Below, piece by piece: positions 42,319-50,426 of a stretch of 64,000 nucleotides of DNA. Positions within the stretch are counted from its first letter, which is position 1, and every line of letters starts with the position of its first letter. Below the pieces are notes generated by a model. It saw only the letters and a program-made list of their open reading frames with translations, had not been told where the DNA came from and ran no database searches. The DNA lies in contig NZ_BMFU01000011.1 in the NCBI RefSeq assembly GCF_014639235.1, forward strand, positions 1 to 64,000. The letters run 5' to 3'. A program made the translations under genes and the position numbers. The DNA comes from Paenibacillus silvae (GTDB lineage: Bacteria; Bacillota; Bacilli; Paenibacillales; Paenibacillaceae).

Positions 42319-44481
42319 CTATACCCAAGGTTTTCTCAAGCCATCATTGAAGCTCATGTGAAATTGCTCAATCCACCTATTAATCACCCTCCCATACATC
42401 ACCTGCTTATCCCCATCAAACAGATTCCGATAAACCACCTGTCCACGGCTAGAGGAAGCATCGACGACCTTCCCATTGCCTGCATAAATACCGACATGAG
42501 TAATATCCATAAAACGACCATTGCTTTCATAGCTCCAAAACACCAAATCTCCAGGAGCTAAATGCTCATATTGGATTGCAAGGTTATGATCTACGATATA
42601 ACGTGCCTGTTCTGCCGCGGTGCGTGGCAACTGAATATTTAACTGCTTATAAGCCCACTGTACCAGGTAGCTACAATCTGTGTAGCGCCCGATTCCTGCC
42701 TTGGGCTGGCTATACGGATCACCTAAACGAGTTAATGCTAGCTTAACCGCCTCAGCCCCATGTGCTCCCTCTGGTAAATCTCGATAAACCAGTTCAAGCT
42801 GCTCCTGTGATAAGCCTGTATCACTGTCCTTGCCTAAAAGAGCAAACATAAGAGGTCTAAATTCCTCTGATAGCATCTCCTCCATTAGTGAATGTTGATC
42901 GTTTGTAAATCTATAATCCCCTGCTTGCTCCTCGGCTGTCCGGCTAGTAATCGTAACATGGAGAACCGTTTCATACGTTGTCACCGTTTTATTTTCTAAG
43001 CTACCATCCTCTTGCTCTACCGCCACTGTCTCCTGATTCTTAATCTTTTCTAGATCGTATTCAATTATGTTCATATCCCAAAAGACGGAGCGAATCATTT
43101 CCTCACGCGTCGCATCAATGGTGACCACATCCATTCCACCTTCAGCGTCCAGCGCCGTCTTCACTGCAAAGACTGCGATGACATCACTCCAGTTATCTAC
43201 ACGGGTATTATCTGCACTACCAATATAGTTTAGCTCCTCCCGATCAACAGATCCTGCATGTTGTCTAATCTCCTCTAGTCTATCAGCAAATGCAGCATCC
43301 ATTTCTTTGACAACTACAGACAAGGGCTTTACATCCTGCTCCGTATTTTCGTCAGAAAAGAAAATGCCAAAGGGGGATGCAATGAGAGAAGCAACCGCTA
43401 ATACGATGCACATCAGCATAATGACTGAGCCACTCACTCCTAATAAAGCCATGATTCCCTTCACTGCCACAGCGGCAGCCTTTACTACGATACGAATGAT
43501 ACGCAGATTAAATCGGGTCATGGCTTGTATTCTTTGTATATTTCTTCGAACTGACGCTGCCTGGTGAATCGCTTTCCTAGCCTGCTCTATGCCACCCTTT
43601 TTACCAACCGAAGCATTCATACTGCTTTTTGGTCTGTTGGACGTCCCCAGCCTTGTTTGCTTGGATAAGGTTTTGATTATTTTTTGCCCTTTGGTAGTAA
43701 CAGAATGACTGACCAACCGAGAATGCTTTGGCTTCTTAGCCAATTGAAATGATGACTGCGTACGGAAGAACTTCCTTTCATTACCGGATTGTTTCTCAAA
43801 GTTAGACTGTCGCCTCAAATAAGAGGGATTACTTGATTGAACAAGAGACTGCTTTTTAGGTTCCGCCTGTAGCCTGCTGCCTTTTTGCTGCTTGATAAAC
43901 TTCAATTTTAGTTTAGATACCCGCCCAATATACAAAAGCCGAGCATTAGCCCGGCCCTTTAAGTCACTTTGGTTTCTTACAACTCGATCTGACAAGCTCA
44001 CAGTCAAGTTCTGTCTAGGTCTTAGCAAGGTATATTGAACGCCCCGATACCTAGTATTACTTACTGAGGCTTTAATTTGCTTCATGCTACGTGGCAACTG
44101 TGTTGCTCTTGTTTTTCTACCATTTAATATAGAATGCTCTGATGCTTTCCTTCGTGCTGTTATTCCTTTTTCACTCTGTACATACCTGTTTATACTTACG
44201 TTTTGCTTGTTATTTATCAATGAAGGTGCGTGCTCAATGCTCATCTTTTGAGACGCTCTTTTTGAAATCGGTCTGGTTAAATGTTTACCAATTCTCAATG
44301 AGCGCTGTAAGGCCTCACTCGATTTGCCCTTAGCATATTCAACAGGAGAATGTGCATCTGATTCATCGTTATCCTTCTGTTTGAGCCCCACTATAGATGC
44401 ACGTGTTTTATCAAGTAACTGTACATGTCTCTCCAGCTTTTTTACACTTTTATGCGTAATCCTTGTTTTTATATCCTTCAT
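42319..44481 (-). CDS. Conjugal transfer NlpC/P60 (C40) peptidoglycan hydrolase with membrane anchor
   Basis: 720 residues in three parts. Residues 1 to about 330 are very basic and low in complexity (many R-x-x-S and K/R-R-x-S patches), and would lie in the cytoplasm. One membrane segment follows at about 338-372 (M-A-L-L-G-V-S-G-S-V-I-M-L-M-C-I-V-L). The exterior part ends in an NlpC/P60 domain with the catalytic Cys in Y-T-D-C-S-Y-L-V and the His in H-V-G-I-Y-A-G. Gram-positive conjugative elements use such proteins to open the cell wall for the channel. The basic N-terminus is longer than in Tn916-type counterparts and could bind DNA or the channel. It is the first transfer gene from the left. 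Confidence 0.85.
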   Translation of the reverse strand: MKDIKTRITHKSVKKLERHVQLLDKTRASIVGLKQKDNDESDAHSPVEYAKGKSSEALQRSLRIGKHLTRPISKRASQKMSIEHAPSLINNKQNVSINRYVQSEKGITARRKASEHSILNGRKTRATQLPRSMKQIKASVSNTRYRGVQYTLLRPRQNLTVSLSDRVVRNQSDLKGRANARLLYIGRVSKLKLKFIKQQKGSRLQAEPKKQSLVQSSNPSYLRRQSNFEKQSGNERKFFRTQSSFQLAKKPKHSRLVSHSVTTKGQKIIKTLSKQTRLGTSNRPKSSMNASVGKKGGIEQARKAIHQAASVRRNIQRIQAMTRFNLRIIRIVVKAAAVAVKGIMALLGVSGSVIMLMCIVLAVASLIASPFGIFFSDENTEQDVKPLSVVVKEMDAAFADRLEEIRQHAGSVDREELNYIGSADNTRVDNWSDVIAVFAVKTALDAEGGMDVVTIDATREEMIRSVFWDMNIIEYDLEKIKNQETVAVEQEDGSLENKTVTTYETVLHVTITSRTAEEQAGDYRFTNDQHSLMEEMLSEEFRPLMFALLGKDSDTGLSQEQLELVYRDLPEGAHGAEAVKLALTRLGDPYSQPKAGIGRYTDCSYLVQWAYKQLNIQLPRTAAEQARYIVDHNLAIQYEHLAPGDLVFWSYESNGRFMDITHVGIYAGNGKVVDASSSRGQVVYRNLFDGDKQVMYGRVINRWIEQFHMSFNDGLRKPWV

Positions 44482-44503
44482 ACCACCACCTCCACTTAAT
44501 TAT

Positions 44504-44911
44504 TTAGCGAGTGCGATTTTCAATGCTTCTGGTAGTACGTTCATGCTCTCTACAGTATTCAGGGTAACGCAAGCGGATAGCCTCGAAGAAGTAAGGCGCA
44601 TAACTACAGTCAAATAGCTCGTGTGGGGTGGAGTAACGCTCTTTGCCATCCTCAGTCCAGCCGTTCCACAAATTAAAGGCTAAACGGCTTGTTCGAATTG
44701 TGCTGCTGGTCTGCCATGCAGCGCTAAGGCCTGTAGTCTTGATGCTGTCATTTGAATAATCAAATAGCTCATTAGCATGGCTTCTCATTTCCCACGAAAT
44801 CCCTAACACATAAAAAACGGCTCGATGATAGGCATCTGTACAATTCGCCCTTCGTAGCGACTCATAATAAAAGCGTTCGTGCTCCTCATCTCGAAACATT
44901 CTTGGCTGCAT
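44504..44911 (-). CDS. DUF6075-like ICE protein
   Basis: A 135-residue soluble protein starting M-Q-P-R-M-F-R-D-E-E-H-E-R-F-Y, with R-A-N-C-T-D-A-Y-H-R-A-V-F-Y-V-L-G near 20-37 and a Trp-rich middle (W-Q-T-S, N-L-W-N-G-W). Proteins like it are regular companions of Tn1549-type conjugation modules but have no known function. It lies 22 bp upstream of the hydrolase gene in the same direction and is probably co-transcribed. Confidence 0.7.
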   Translation of the reverse strand: MQPRMFRDEEHERFYYESLRRANCTDAYHRAVFYVLGISWEMRSHANELFDYSNDSIKTTGLSAAWQTSSTIRTSRLAFNLWNGWTEDGKERYSTPHELFDCSYAPYFFEAIRLRYPEYCREHERTTRSIENRTR

Positions 44912-44934
44912 ATTAAGTGGCTCCCTTCATAACA

Positions 44935-44967
44935 TGCAGCGGCTAGTCACCAGCACCAGCCGCTGCA
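44935..44967. other. Hairpin between regulator and DUF6075-like gene
   Basis: A 10-bp perfect stem (TGCAGCGGCT / AGCCGCTGCA) with a 13-nt loop, just ahead of the 44911 start. There is no T-tract, so it is either an RNA stability or attenuation structure in the transfer transcript or a weak terminator. Confidence 0.4.
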
Positions 44968-45024
44968 ATGCGAAATAATCCTCTAACAATCTCATCATTT
45001 TTATGGATAAATCGGACCCATTGC

Positions 45025-45447
45025 TTAGTCCAGTATTTTATCAAGCAAACGAGACAGTTTTTTCAAACCACTGCTTATAGACTTACGAACCGCACGCTCG
45101 TCCACCTTTTCTATCTGAGCAATAGCAACCTTGCTTAGTCCTAAGAAATAATGGGCATAAATGCGTCTGAAGCTCTTTTCCGACAACTGGCTCATGGCCT
45201 TATAAATCTCCTGCCGAAGCCAAGCCTCCTCGAACTCCATTTCAGAAGAACATATTTGAAATAAAGCTTGATGCTCTATGCCATCGTTAGCATCCAGTGA
45301 ATAATAAGCACGATGACGATACGCACGCAATCTGTATGCGCTATCAAGATTATCAAAGCGATGCATTTCCTCAACAATTTCTTCATCCACCTCTACCCAT
45401 ACATCTGTTGTATAAAGGCAATATAGGTCTCTCAAATTTATTTTCAT
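45025..45447 (-). CDS. Sigma-70 region-4-like regulator of the ICE
   Basis: 140 residues. The C-terminal part has a region-4 type helix-turn-helix (F-L-G-L-S-K-V-A-I-A-Q-I-E-K-V-D-E-R-A-V) between about 95 and 125, preceded by L-S-E-K-S-F-R-R-I-Y. Such truncated sigma-like proteins regulate transfer in Tn916- and Tn1549-type elements. The open frame is longer (to 45708), but ATG 45447 follows GGAGG with 8-nt spacing and the upstream portion is not protein-like. It is separate from, and convergent with, the second sigma-type gene at 46070. Confidence 0.78.
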   Translation of the reverse strand: MKINLRDLYCLYTTDVWVEVDEEIVEEMHRFDNLDSAYRLRAYRHRAYYSLDANDGIEHQALFQICSSEMEFEEAWLRQEIYKAMSQLSEKSFRRIYAHYFLGLSKVAIAQIEKVDERAVRKSISSGLKKLSRLLDKILD

Positions 45448-46069
45448 CGTTCTTACCTCCGTATTTTGGTTTTTTTGTACAAACCAAAACAGAGGAGGAG
45501 AACGACAGCCTGTTCCATGCTTCAAAAATCCACTGGCGGAATAAAAAGGACTCCAAAGCAAAATGCTGTTAGAGCCTACATGGATAGTAATAATCAGTAA
45601 TTGACACAAGGGTAATAGAGTAGCGTAGATAGCAAAATTGCTCTGCGCTACCAGCTTCTTTGCAGCACAAGCTGCACGTGATTTGATATTAAAGGCACTC
45701 GACCACAAAATATCAACTCCCGCTCACATAGCGACACCCTGTGAGAAGAAAGCCTCATGTTCAGTTATTCAGGTGTCACCACTCGTAAGTGAAAATCCTG
45801 CTTAGAACTCTTCAACCTATACAGCCTCCAAACCAAATTCAAAATAACTACATTTTTAGACAATAATCCCTATATGGTTATATGTCGCTCGAACCATGAC
45901 AAATCACGTAACCAGGAATATTTTCCTGTTTTTAGTCGTATCATTATGGATTTTGTAAATTTTAAGAGCTTCGATCTACATGCTAATGGTAAAATATAGG
46001 AGTATTGAACCAACTCTTTACCTGTAGTTGCGGTACTTTATCACCACTAGCTGAGAGGGGGAGCAGCAC
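45448..46069. promoter_or_regulatory. Intergenic control region between two sigma-like genes
   Basis: About 620 bp, A+T-rich, with no gene. An extended -10 element (TGGTAAAAT, with TAAAAT at 45990-45995) stands about 75 bp ahead of the plus-strand sigma gene. On the other strand the sequence just before 45447 contains GGTTTTTTTGTAC with an inverted TTTTGGTTTG/CAAACCAAAAC pair (about 45465-45490) close to the ribosome site of the region-4 regulator. Both fit local autoregulation. Confidence 0.35.
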
Positions 46070-46606
46070 ATGTACAGCTTAAAAACCAATGGGGAGTTTT
46101 TAGAGGAAATCTATCGAAGTCATGCCAACCGAATCCGTTTATTTTGCAAAAAACTTCTGAGAGGCCATTACACTGATGCAACTGAGGAATGCGTGCAAAA
46201 TACCTTCCTACATGCAGGACAGCAAGCAAACAAGCTTAAAAAACATCCAAATATTGAAGGCTGGCTTTATAGAACCTCCCGTAATCAGGTAAACAATGTT
46301 TTTCGAAAGTGCTATATCCAGCAAAAATATGAGGTTGACCTTCACTGCGATGTAGCCGACATGCTAGCTTGTGGCTGTCCGTTTTTAGATGAGGTCCTGT
46401 TTCCCTCGACTAACCTAAGCAAATTGGTTGAGGAGCTTTTGAATAAGCTCAATTCTCGTGAACAGGCATTGTATGAGGACTACTTCAAGCAGCACTTGTC
46501 CATTCTTGAATTGAGTGCAAAATATAGCCTGTCCAATACAGCAGTTACCAGTCGGATACATAGACTGAGGAAGAAAATCAAGCACCTGCTACAGGAGGTA
46601 TTGTAG
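46070..46606 (+). CDS. ECF-type RNA polymerase sigma factor
   Basis: 178 residues with sigma region 2 at about 10-75 (Y-R-S-H-A-N-R-I-R-L-F, then N-I-E-G-W-L-Y-R-T-S-R-N-Q) and region 4 at about 120-170 (L-S-I-L-E-L-S-A-K-Y-S-L-S-N-T-A-V-T-S-R-I). No anti-sigma gene is adjacent. The start has GGGGGAG nine bases upstream. It is one of the few plus-strand genes within the transfer module, and a strong bidirectional terminator closes it. It may turn on the conjugation operon on the other strand. Confidence 0.85.
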   Translation: MYSLKTNGEFLEEIYRSHANRIRLFCKKLLRGHYTDATEECVQNTFLHAGQQANKLKKHPNIEGWLYRTSRNQVNNVFRKCYIQQKYEVDLHCDVADMLACGCPFLDEVLFPSTNLSKLVEELLNKLNSREQALYEDYFKQHLSILELSAKYSLSNTAVTSRIHRLRKKIKHLLQEVL

Positions 46607-46634
46607 TTAACCCAATGAAAAACAATACGAATTA

Positions 46635-46668
46635 AGGCGGCTATCCAGCATTAAATGGATAGCCGCCT
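46635..46668. terminator. Bidirectional terminator-like hairpin
   Basis: A perfect 13-bp stem with an 8-nt loop (left arm 46635-46647, right arm 46656-46668) between the sigma gene and the convergent virB4 gene. It is among the most stable hairpins in the window, although T-tracts on either side are short. Confidence 0.75.
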
Positions 46669-46684
46669 ACTTGTAATTGAACTT

Positions 46685-49009
46685 TTACTCACCTGGTTTG
46701 GTCGTCATTAAGCTATACAGCCTTGTATGGCGTGGAAATTTATCTGTAAATGGCACTAATGAGCTGCCGACCTTTAGAAGACCGTTCCCGGCATCTACAT
46801 TTGTAATGTAGGACAATTGCAAATCAGAAATATTCAAAAGCTCTGCCAATTCCCTTCTATCCGTGCTTGCCTGATTCAGCATTACAATAAATTCGCTGTT
46901 AGCCAGCATCGTTCGAGCTGTGTGGCTCTGCAATAAGTCGTCCACATTTTGTGTAATTCCCGTACAAAAAGCGCCATATTTTCTGACTCGCTTCCAGAGC
47001 GTAAACAGAAAATTGGCGCTATATTCATGCTGAAACAACAGATAGATTTCATCTATGAAGATGAAGGTATTTCTCCCTTTTGCCCGATTTTGCGAGATTC
47101 TATTAAGAATGCTATCTAACACCACCAGCATCCCGATTGGCAGTAGCTGCTTTCCCAAATCCAGAATGTCATAGCAAATGAGACGGTTGTTCACATTTAC
47201 ATTGGTTGGCTTCGCAAAGGTATTCAAGCTGCCAGCAGTAAACAGCTCAATTGCCAATGCAATATCCTGAGCCTCGGGCTCGGCTTGCTTGAGCAGCTCT
47301 GCTCTAAAATCCTGCAGCGTAGGTGGATCTCCCTTGTAGTTGTTTTGCAGGAACCTTCGGTATACACTGGCTGTGCAACGGTCAATAAGCGATTTTTCCT
47401 TTGCGCCCAAATGATGCCCTCCCATTAGCTGCTCGCATAAGGAAAGTACAAATTCTGATTTTAAAATAATTGGATTGGCTCCATCTCCATACTGACGGTT
47501 CATATCCATCGCATTAATATGGTTAGGCGAGGTTGCTGAAATATGAATCGTTTCGCCCCCCAACGCCTCAACCAGTGCCGAATATTCGCGCTCCGGATCA
47601 ATGAGAATGACATCGTCATCTGTAGCGAGCACCTGATTGACGATTTCACGCTTGGCAGTAAAGCTTTTTCCTGAACCGGATACCCCCAAAATGAAGCTGT
47701 TTCCATTTAGCAGCTGCTTCCGATTGGCAATGAGCATGTTCTTGCTAATTACATTTTGCCCATAATAAATGCCCTCGGGATGGATGACCTCCTGCGCCCG
47801 AAAGGGGATGAACACTGCCGTGCTTTCCGTAGTCAACGTTCTCAGCGCATGCACCTTCCTTACTCCAAAGGGCAATGCAGTATTCAGTCCATCCATTTGC
47901 TGATAGCTCAGGGTGGAGAATTGGCACAGGTGCTTGCGCGCTGTTGTCAGTATCGCCTCTGTATCACTATCAAGCTGCTCCTTGCTTTCAGCAACATGCA
48001 CCATCGTCAGCAGTCCAAACATCATACGCTGGTCGCGTGTAGTCAGATCATCCAGGAACTCCTTACTCTGCTTGCGCTGCTGCTCCATATCATAGGGCAC
48101 GACAGCAGAAAAGTTGTTGTGCTTGTTTTGCCTGCGCTGCCAGTTGGTAATGTTGGTTTCCACGCCCAAAAGACGGTTCTCTACTTCACGAACTGCTTCA
48201 TCTGTCGGAATTGGAATGATGTCCAGGGATAGAAACAAATTCCGATTTAAATCACATAGCTCGGATACCATACTGTCTTTAATATAGCTCGCGTACTCAC
48301 GAAGGAAAATAACCCGCCCGTACAGCTCCCCCATGCGAAAATGATCCTTCTCAAACTCCAGCGTATCGGGGCAGATGTAATCCTTAAAGTCATGTCCCTT
48401 TCTCATCGTTTCAGGTAAGCTAAATCGGAAGCTTGCTTCTTCATTCATTCGATAAAAGTCATGAAAAATCTGCAGACGATCTGCCGCATCTAGCTCGATG
48501 CAGCGTGATCCAAGCCGAGCAAAATGAGCGGATAGCTCAGTGGTGACCCTAGCGAAATATTGCCGCGCCTCCTCGACGCTTTTCTTGGCGATGGAGATGG
48601 TGATATATTTTTCCTGAACCGTTCCGTGTGCTCCAACGGCCTTGTCCATCAGCATTTGATTATATTCCTTCCGATATAGATCAAGTGGATCTTCTCGCAA
48701 TGGAATAAGCATAGAGCCTTCAAAATCAGCCTGGTTCAAGCGGCGGTTATGAATCGTTATTTTGGTTGTTGCTCCGCTGTCAAAGGAATTAAGCAGCTCT
48801 GAATAGGATAAGAACATCTCCTCCTTATCCTCCCTAGATGCCACGGCATAGTTAATATCCTCAAAGCGATAGGATTTAGAAAACTTGTTTCCAACAAAAA
48901 AAATCCCGTCCGGCCAGATGGCGCGAATCGGGATTACCTGTTGAACACCTTTCGGTATAACGAACCTTTCCTTATCCTGCTTCAGAATGCGACTTAGCGT
49001 TTTAATCAT
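46685..49009 (-). CDS. VirB4-family conjugation ATPase
   Basis: 774 residues. The N-terminal half is the VirB4 membrane-proximal domain. The C-terminal ATPase has Walker A G-V-S-G-S-G-K-S-F near 440-448 and Walker B F-I-F-I-D-E-I-Y-L-L-F near 655-665, followed by W-K-R-V-R-K-Y-G and G-I-T-Q-N-V-D-D-L-L. It powers assembly of the type IV secretion channel at the inner face of the membrane. It overlaps the PrgI gene at its start by 8 nt, the standard gene pair in Gram-positive ICEs. The family is Tn1549/CTn-like rather than Tn916-like. Confidence 0.93.
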   Translation of the reverse strand: MIKTLSRILKQDKERFVIPKGVQQVIPIRAIWPDGIFFVGNKFSKSYRFEDINYAVASREDKEEMFLSYSELLNSFDSGATTKITIHNRRLNQADFEGSMLIPLREDPLDLYRKEYNQMLMDKAVGAHGTVQEKYITISIAKKSVEEARQYFARVTTELSAHFARLGSRCIELDAADRLQIFHDFYRMNEEASFRFSLPETMRKGHDFKDYICPDTLEFEKDHFRMGELYGRVIFLREYASYIKDSMVSELCDLNRNLFLSLDIIPIPTDEAVREVENRLLGVETNITNWQRRQNKHNNFSAVVPYDMEQQRKQSKEFLDDLTTRDQRMMFGLLTMVHVAESKEQLDSDTEAILTTARKHLCQFSTLSYQQMDGLNTALPFGVRKVHALRTLTTESTAVFIPFRAQEVIHPEGIYYGQNVISKNMLIANRKQLLNGNSFILGVSGSGKSFTAKREIVNQVLATDDDVILIDPEREYSALVEALGGETIHISATSPNHINAMDMNRQYGDGANPIILKSEFVLSLCEQLMGGHHLGAKEKSLIDRCTASVYRRFLQNNYKGDPPTLQDFRAELLKQAEPEAQDIALAIELFTAGSLNTFAKPTNVNVNNRLICYDILDLGKQLLPIGMLVVLDSILNRISQNRAKGRNTFIFIDEIYLLFQHEYSANFLFTLWKRVRKYGAFCTGITQNVDDLLQSHTARTMLANSEFIVMLNQASTDRRELAELLNISDLQLSYITNVDAGNGLLKVGSSLVPFTDKFPRHTRLYSLMTTKPGE

Positions 49010-49373
49010 AGCGCTTCATTCCTTCTTTTTCATACTTTTGAATCGTTCCCTGTAACGCCTCATAGTAGGTATTTGTGGAATAAAAAATTAAGCGCCGCGG
49101 CATAAGAAATTCGGATTTTACATACGCCCATAATAGCTGCTCTGCTGTCATGCCATGATACCTAATAAAGCCCAATGCCGCACATGGTGCAGCCCCCAGC
49201 ACACACATCCAGCTTAATGTTTCAATGCCAAATTGCCTACGCAAGCCAAAATACAGAGCAATCGCTACACCAACAGCCAGAATAGAAAAAAAGAACTGCC
49301 GCAAGGACAGTCCAAAAAATAAGCTTTCCGTATATTCCCGGATTTCCCGGTTAATCTTTACCTCCACCTTCAT
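49002..49373 (-). CDS. PrgI-family conjugation membrane protein (VirB3-like)
   Basis: A 123-residue protein starting M-K-V-E-V-K-I-N-R-E-I-R-E-Y, with two membrane hairpin segments at about 24-44 (F-F-S-I-L-A-V-G-V-A-I-A-L-Y-F) and 52-70. PrgI proteins are the VirB3 counterpart and always precede the VirB4 ATPase, as here. The C-terminal tail is basic and cytoplasmic. Confidence 0.88.
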   Translation of the reverse strand: MKVEVKINREIREYTESLFFGLSLRQFFFSILAVGVAIALYFGLRRQFGIETLSWMCVLGAAPCAALGFIRYHGMTAEQLLWAYVKSEFLMPRRLIFYSTNTYYEALQGTIQKYEKEGMKRYD

Positions 49374-49393
49374 CCCTCCCGATTAGCTACTCA

Positions 49394-49726
49394 CTAGTCA
49401 CTGTTCTTCCTTTCCTCTGTATGGCTACATCCTTCGCCTTCATCAAACCCAGTGGAATGACATAGCAGCGTGGCAGCAAGCTGAATACCATCCTTCAGCC
49501 CCTGTAGATACAATCGTTCATTTATAATGCCATACTTATGGTGATGCCAGTCCTCCCATTCAGAGAACTCCGGCATACGTCCAATATCCTTTCCCGCAAA
49601 TAACGCTTCAAAGGCTTTATCTGCTTGCTCACGAATAAAGCTTAATTCAGGATCATGCTCAATTCTCGCAGAAACCTCATCCATTCTTCCTTGAATCGCT
49701 TGCCGAAACCACGGTGGAAATCCCAT
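49394..49726 (-). CDS. Uncharacterised ICE protein
   Basis: 110 residues, soluble, starting M-G-F-P-P-W-F-R-Q-A-I-Q-G-R-M, with a Trp/His-rich centre (E-W-E-D-W-H-H-H-K-Y-G) near 60-70 and an acidic tail. The ribosome site GGTGAGGGGG precedes ATG 49726. It is wedged between the small Spo0E-like gene and prgI in one direction. The family and function are unknown to me. Confidence 0.6.
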   Translation of the reverse strand: MGFPPWFRQAIQGRMDEVSARIEHDPELSFIREQADKAFEALFAGKDIGRMPEFSEWEDWHHHKYGIINERLYLQGLKDGIQLAATLLCHSTGFDEGEGCSHTEERKNSD

Positions 49727-49758
49727 CGCCCTGCTTCCCCCTCACCTCTACGCTAAGA

Positions 49759-49932
49759 CTACTTTCTACTCCTCTTTTCTCGATACAACTGCATGAGAAG
49801 TTCATCGACCAGCCGACTTTGCACTTGAAGTTGCTCGTTATTGAAAAGCGGAATTGACTGCTCCAATGACCTTTGACCAATTACGTTTAGGTTTCGGCGC
49901 TCTTCCTCTAACAATTTAAGTGGATCAAGCAA
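49759..49932 (-). CDS. Spo0E-like aspartyl-phosphate phosphatase (small, hidden gene)
   Basis: A 57-residue gene starting at TTG 49932, which has AGGAGG seven bases upstream; no ATG is in frame. The pattern E-E-E-R-R-N-L-N-V-I-G, followed about 25 residues later by L-V-D-E-L-L-M-Q-L-Y, matches the two-helix Spo0E family (L-N ... S-x-x-L-D-x-L-I-x-x-Y). Here the Ser-x-x-Leu-Asp box reads S-R-L-V-D. Such phosphatases dephosphorylate Spo0A and delay sporulation. It is the first gene of the leftward T4SS unit, right next to a repressor operator at 49959-49989, so it would be made as soon as transfer is derepressed. Confidence 0.65.
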   Translation of the reverse strand: MLDPLKLLEEERRNLNVIGQRSLEQSIPLFNNEQLQVQSRLVDELLMQLYREKRSRK

Positions 49933-49958
49933 TTCATAGCCTCCTTATATTTTTAGAC

Positions 49959-49989
49959 TTTTAAGGTTACAAAAATAGTAACTTTAAAA
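49959..49989. promoter_or_regulatory. Operator-like inverted repeat between transfer genes and XRE repressor
   Basis: Arms 49959-49970 (TTTTAAGGTTAC) and 49978-49989 (GTAACTTTAAAA) match at 11 of 12 positions with a 7-nt A-rich spacer. It sits midway between the divergent Spo0E-like gene and the XRE gene, the right place for the XRE protein to control both directions. Confidence 0.6.
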
Positions 49990-50063
49990 ATCATGTCAGT
50001 CAATTGTGCACTCATTCATAATAGAAAATGCAGGCTATTAAGTCGGATTAAGGAGGTGCTATT

Positions 50064-50405
50064 ATGCTTAACTATGATAGAAAGCTGGTTGGTCAGCGTA
50101 TTCGTAAACAACGGGAAGTATTAGGAATTTCACGTGAGCAATTTGCTGAAAAAATCGGCAAGGTTCCGCGTTTCTGTGCTAATATCGAGCGTGGGCAGGT
50201 AGGCATGTCTATTGAGACAATGCTGAGTATTTGCTCCTTACTCAAGTTATCTCCCAATGATTTACTCTTGAACTCAGAACCTAATCCTTCTGAGGATAAT
50301 GAAACAGCTTTAATTATGGCTGCTTTGAAGCATTGTACTGAGCAGCAGCGAAAGGATGCTCTGGCACTGCTAAAGTTATTTCTTGGCGCATCCTGGCGCA
50401 ATTAA
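50064..50405 (+). CDS. XRE-family repressor of the ICE
   Basis: 113 residues. A Cro/CI-type helix-turn-helix spans about 8-62 (V-G-Q-R-I-R-K-Q-R-E-V-L-G-I-S-R-E-Q-F-A, then I-G-K-V-P-R-F-C-A-N-I-E-R-G-Q-V-G), followed by a short C-terminal dimerisation helix. ATG 50064 has AAGGAGG at good spacing. It is the only plus-strand gene between 49000 and 57000 and faces the transfer operon across a near-perfect operator. A master repressor of conjugation is the natural reading. Confidence 0.85.
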   Translation: MLNYDRKLVGQRIRKQREVLGISREQFAEKIGKVPRFCANIERGQVGMSIETMLSICSLLKLSPNDLLLNSEPNPSEDNETALIMAALKHCTEQQRKDALALLKLFLGASWRN

Positions 50406-50426
50406 ATAACTCATATGGATCTGCTT

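Noticed and set aside
47756..48232. 158-codon plus-strand frame inside the virB4 gene
   Set aside because: Shadow of the well-supported VirB4 ATPase on the other strand.
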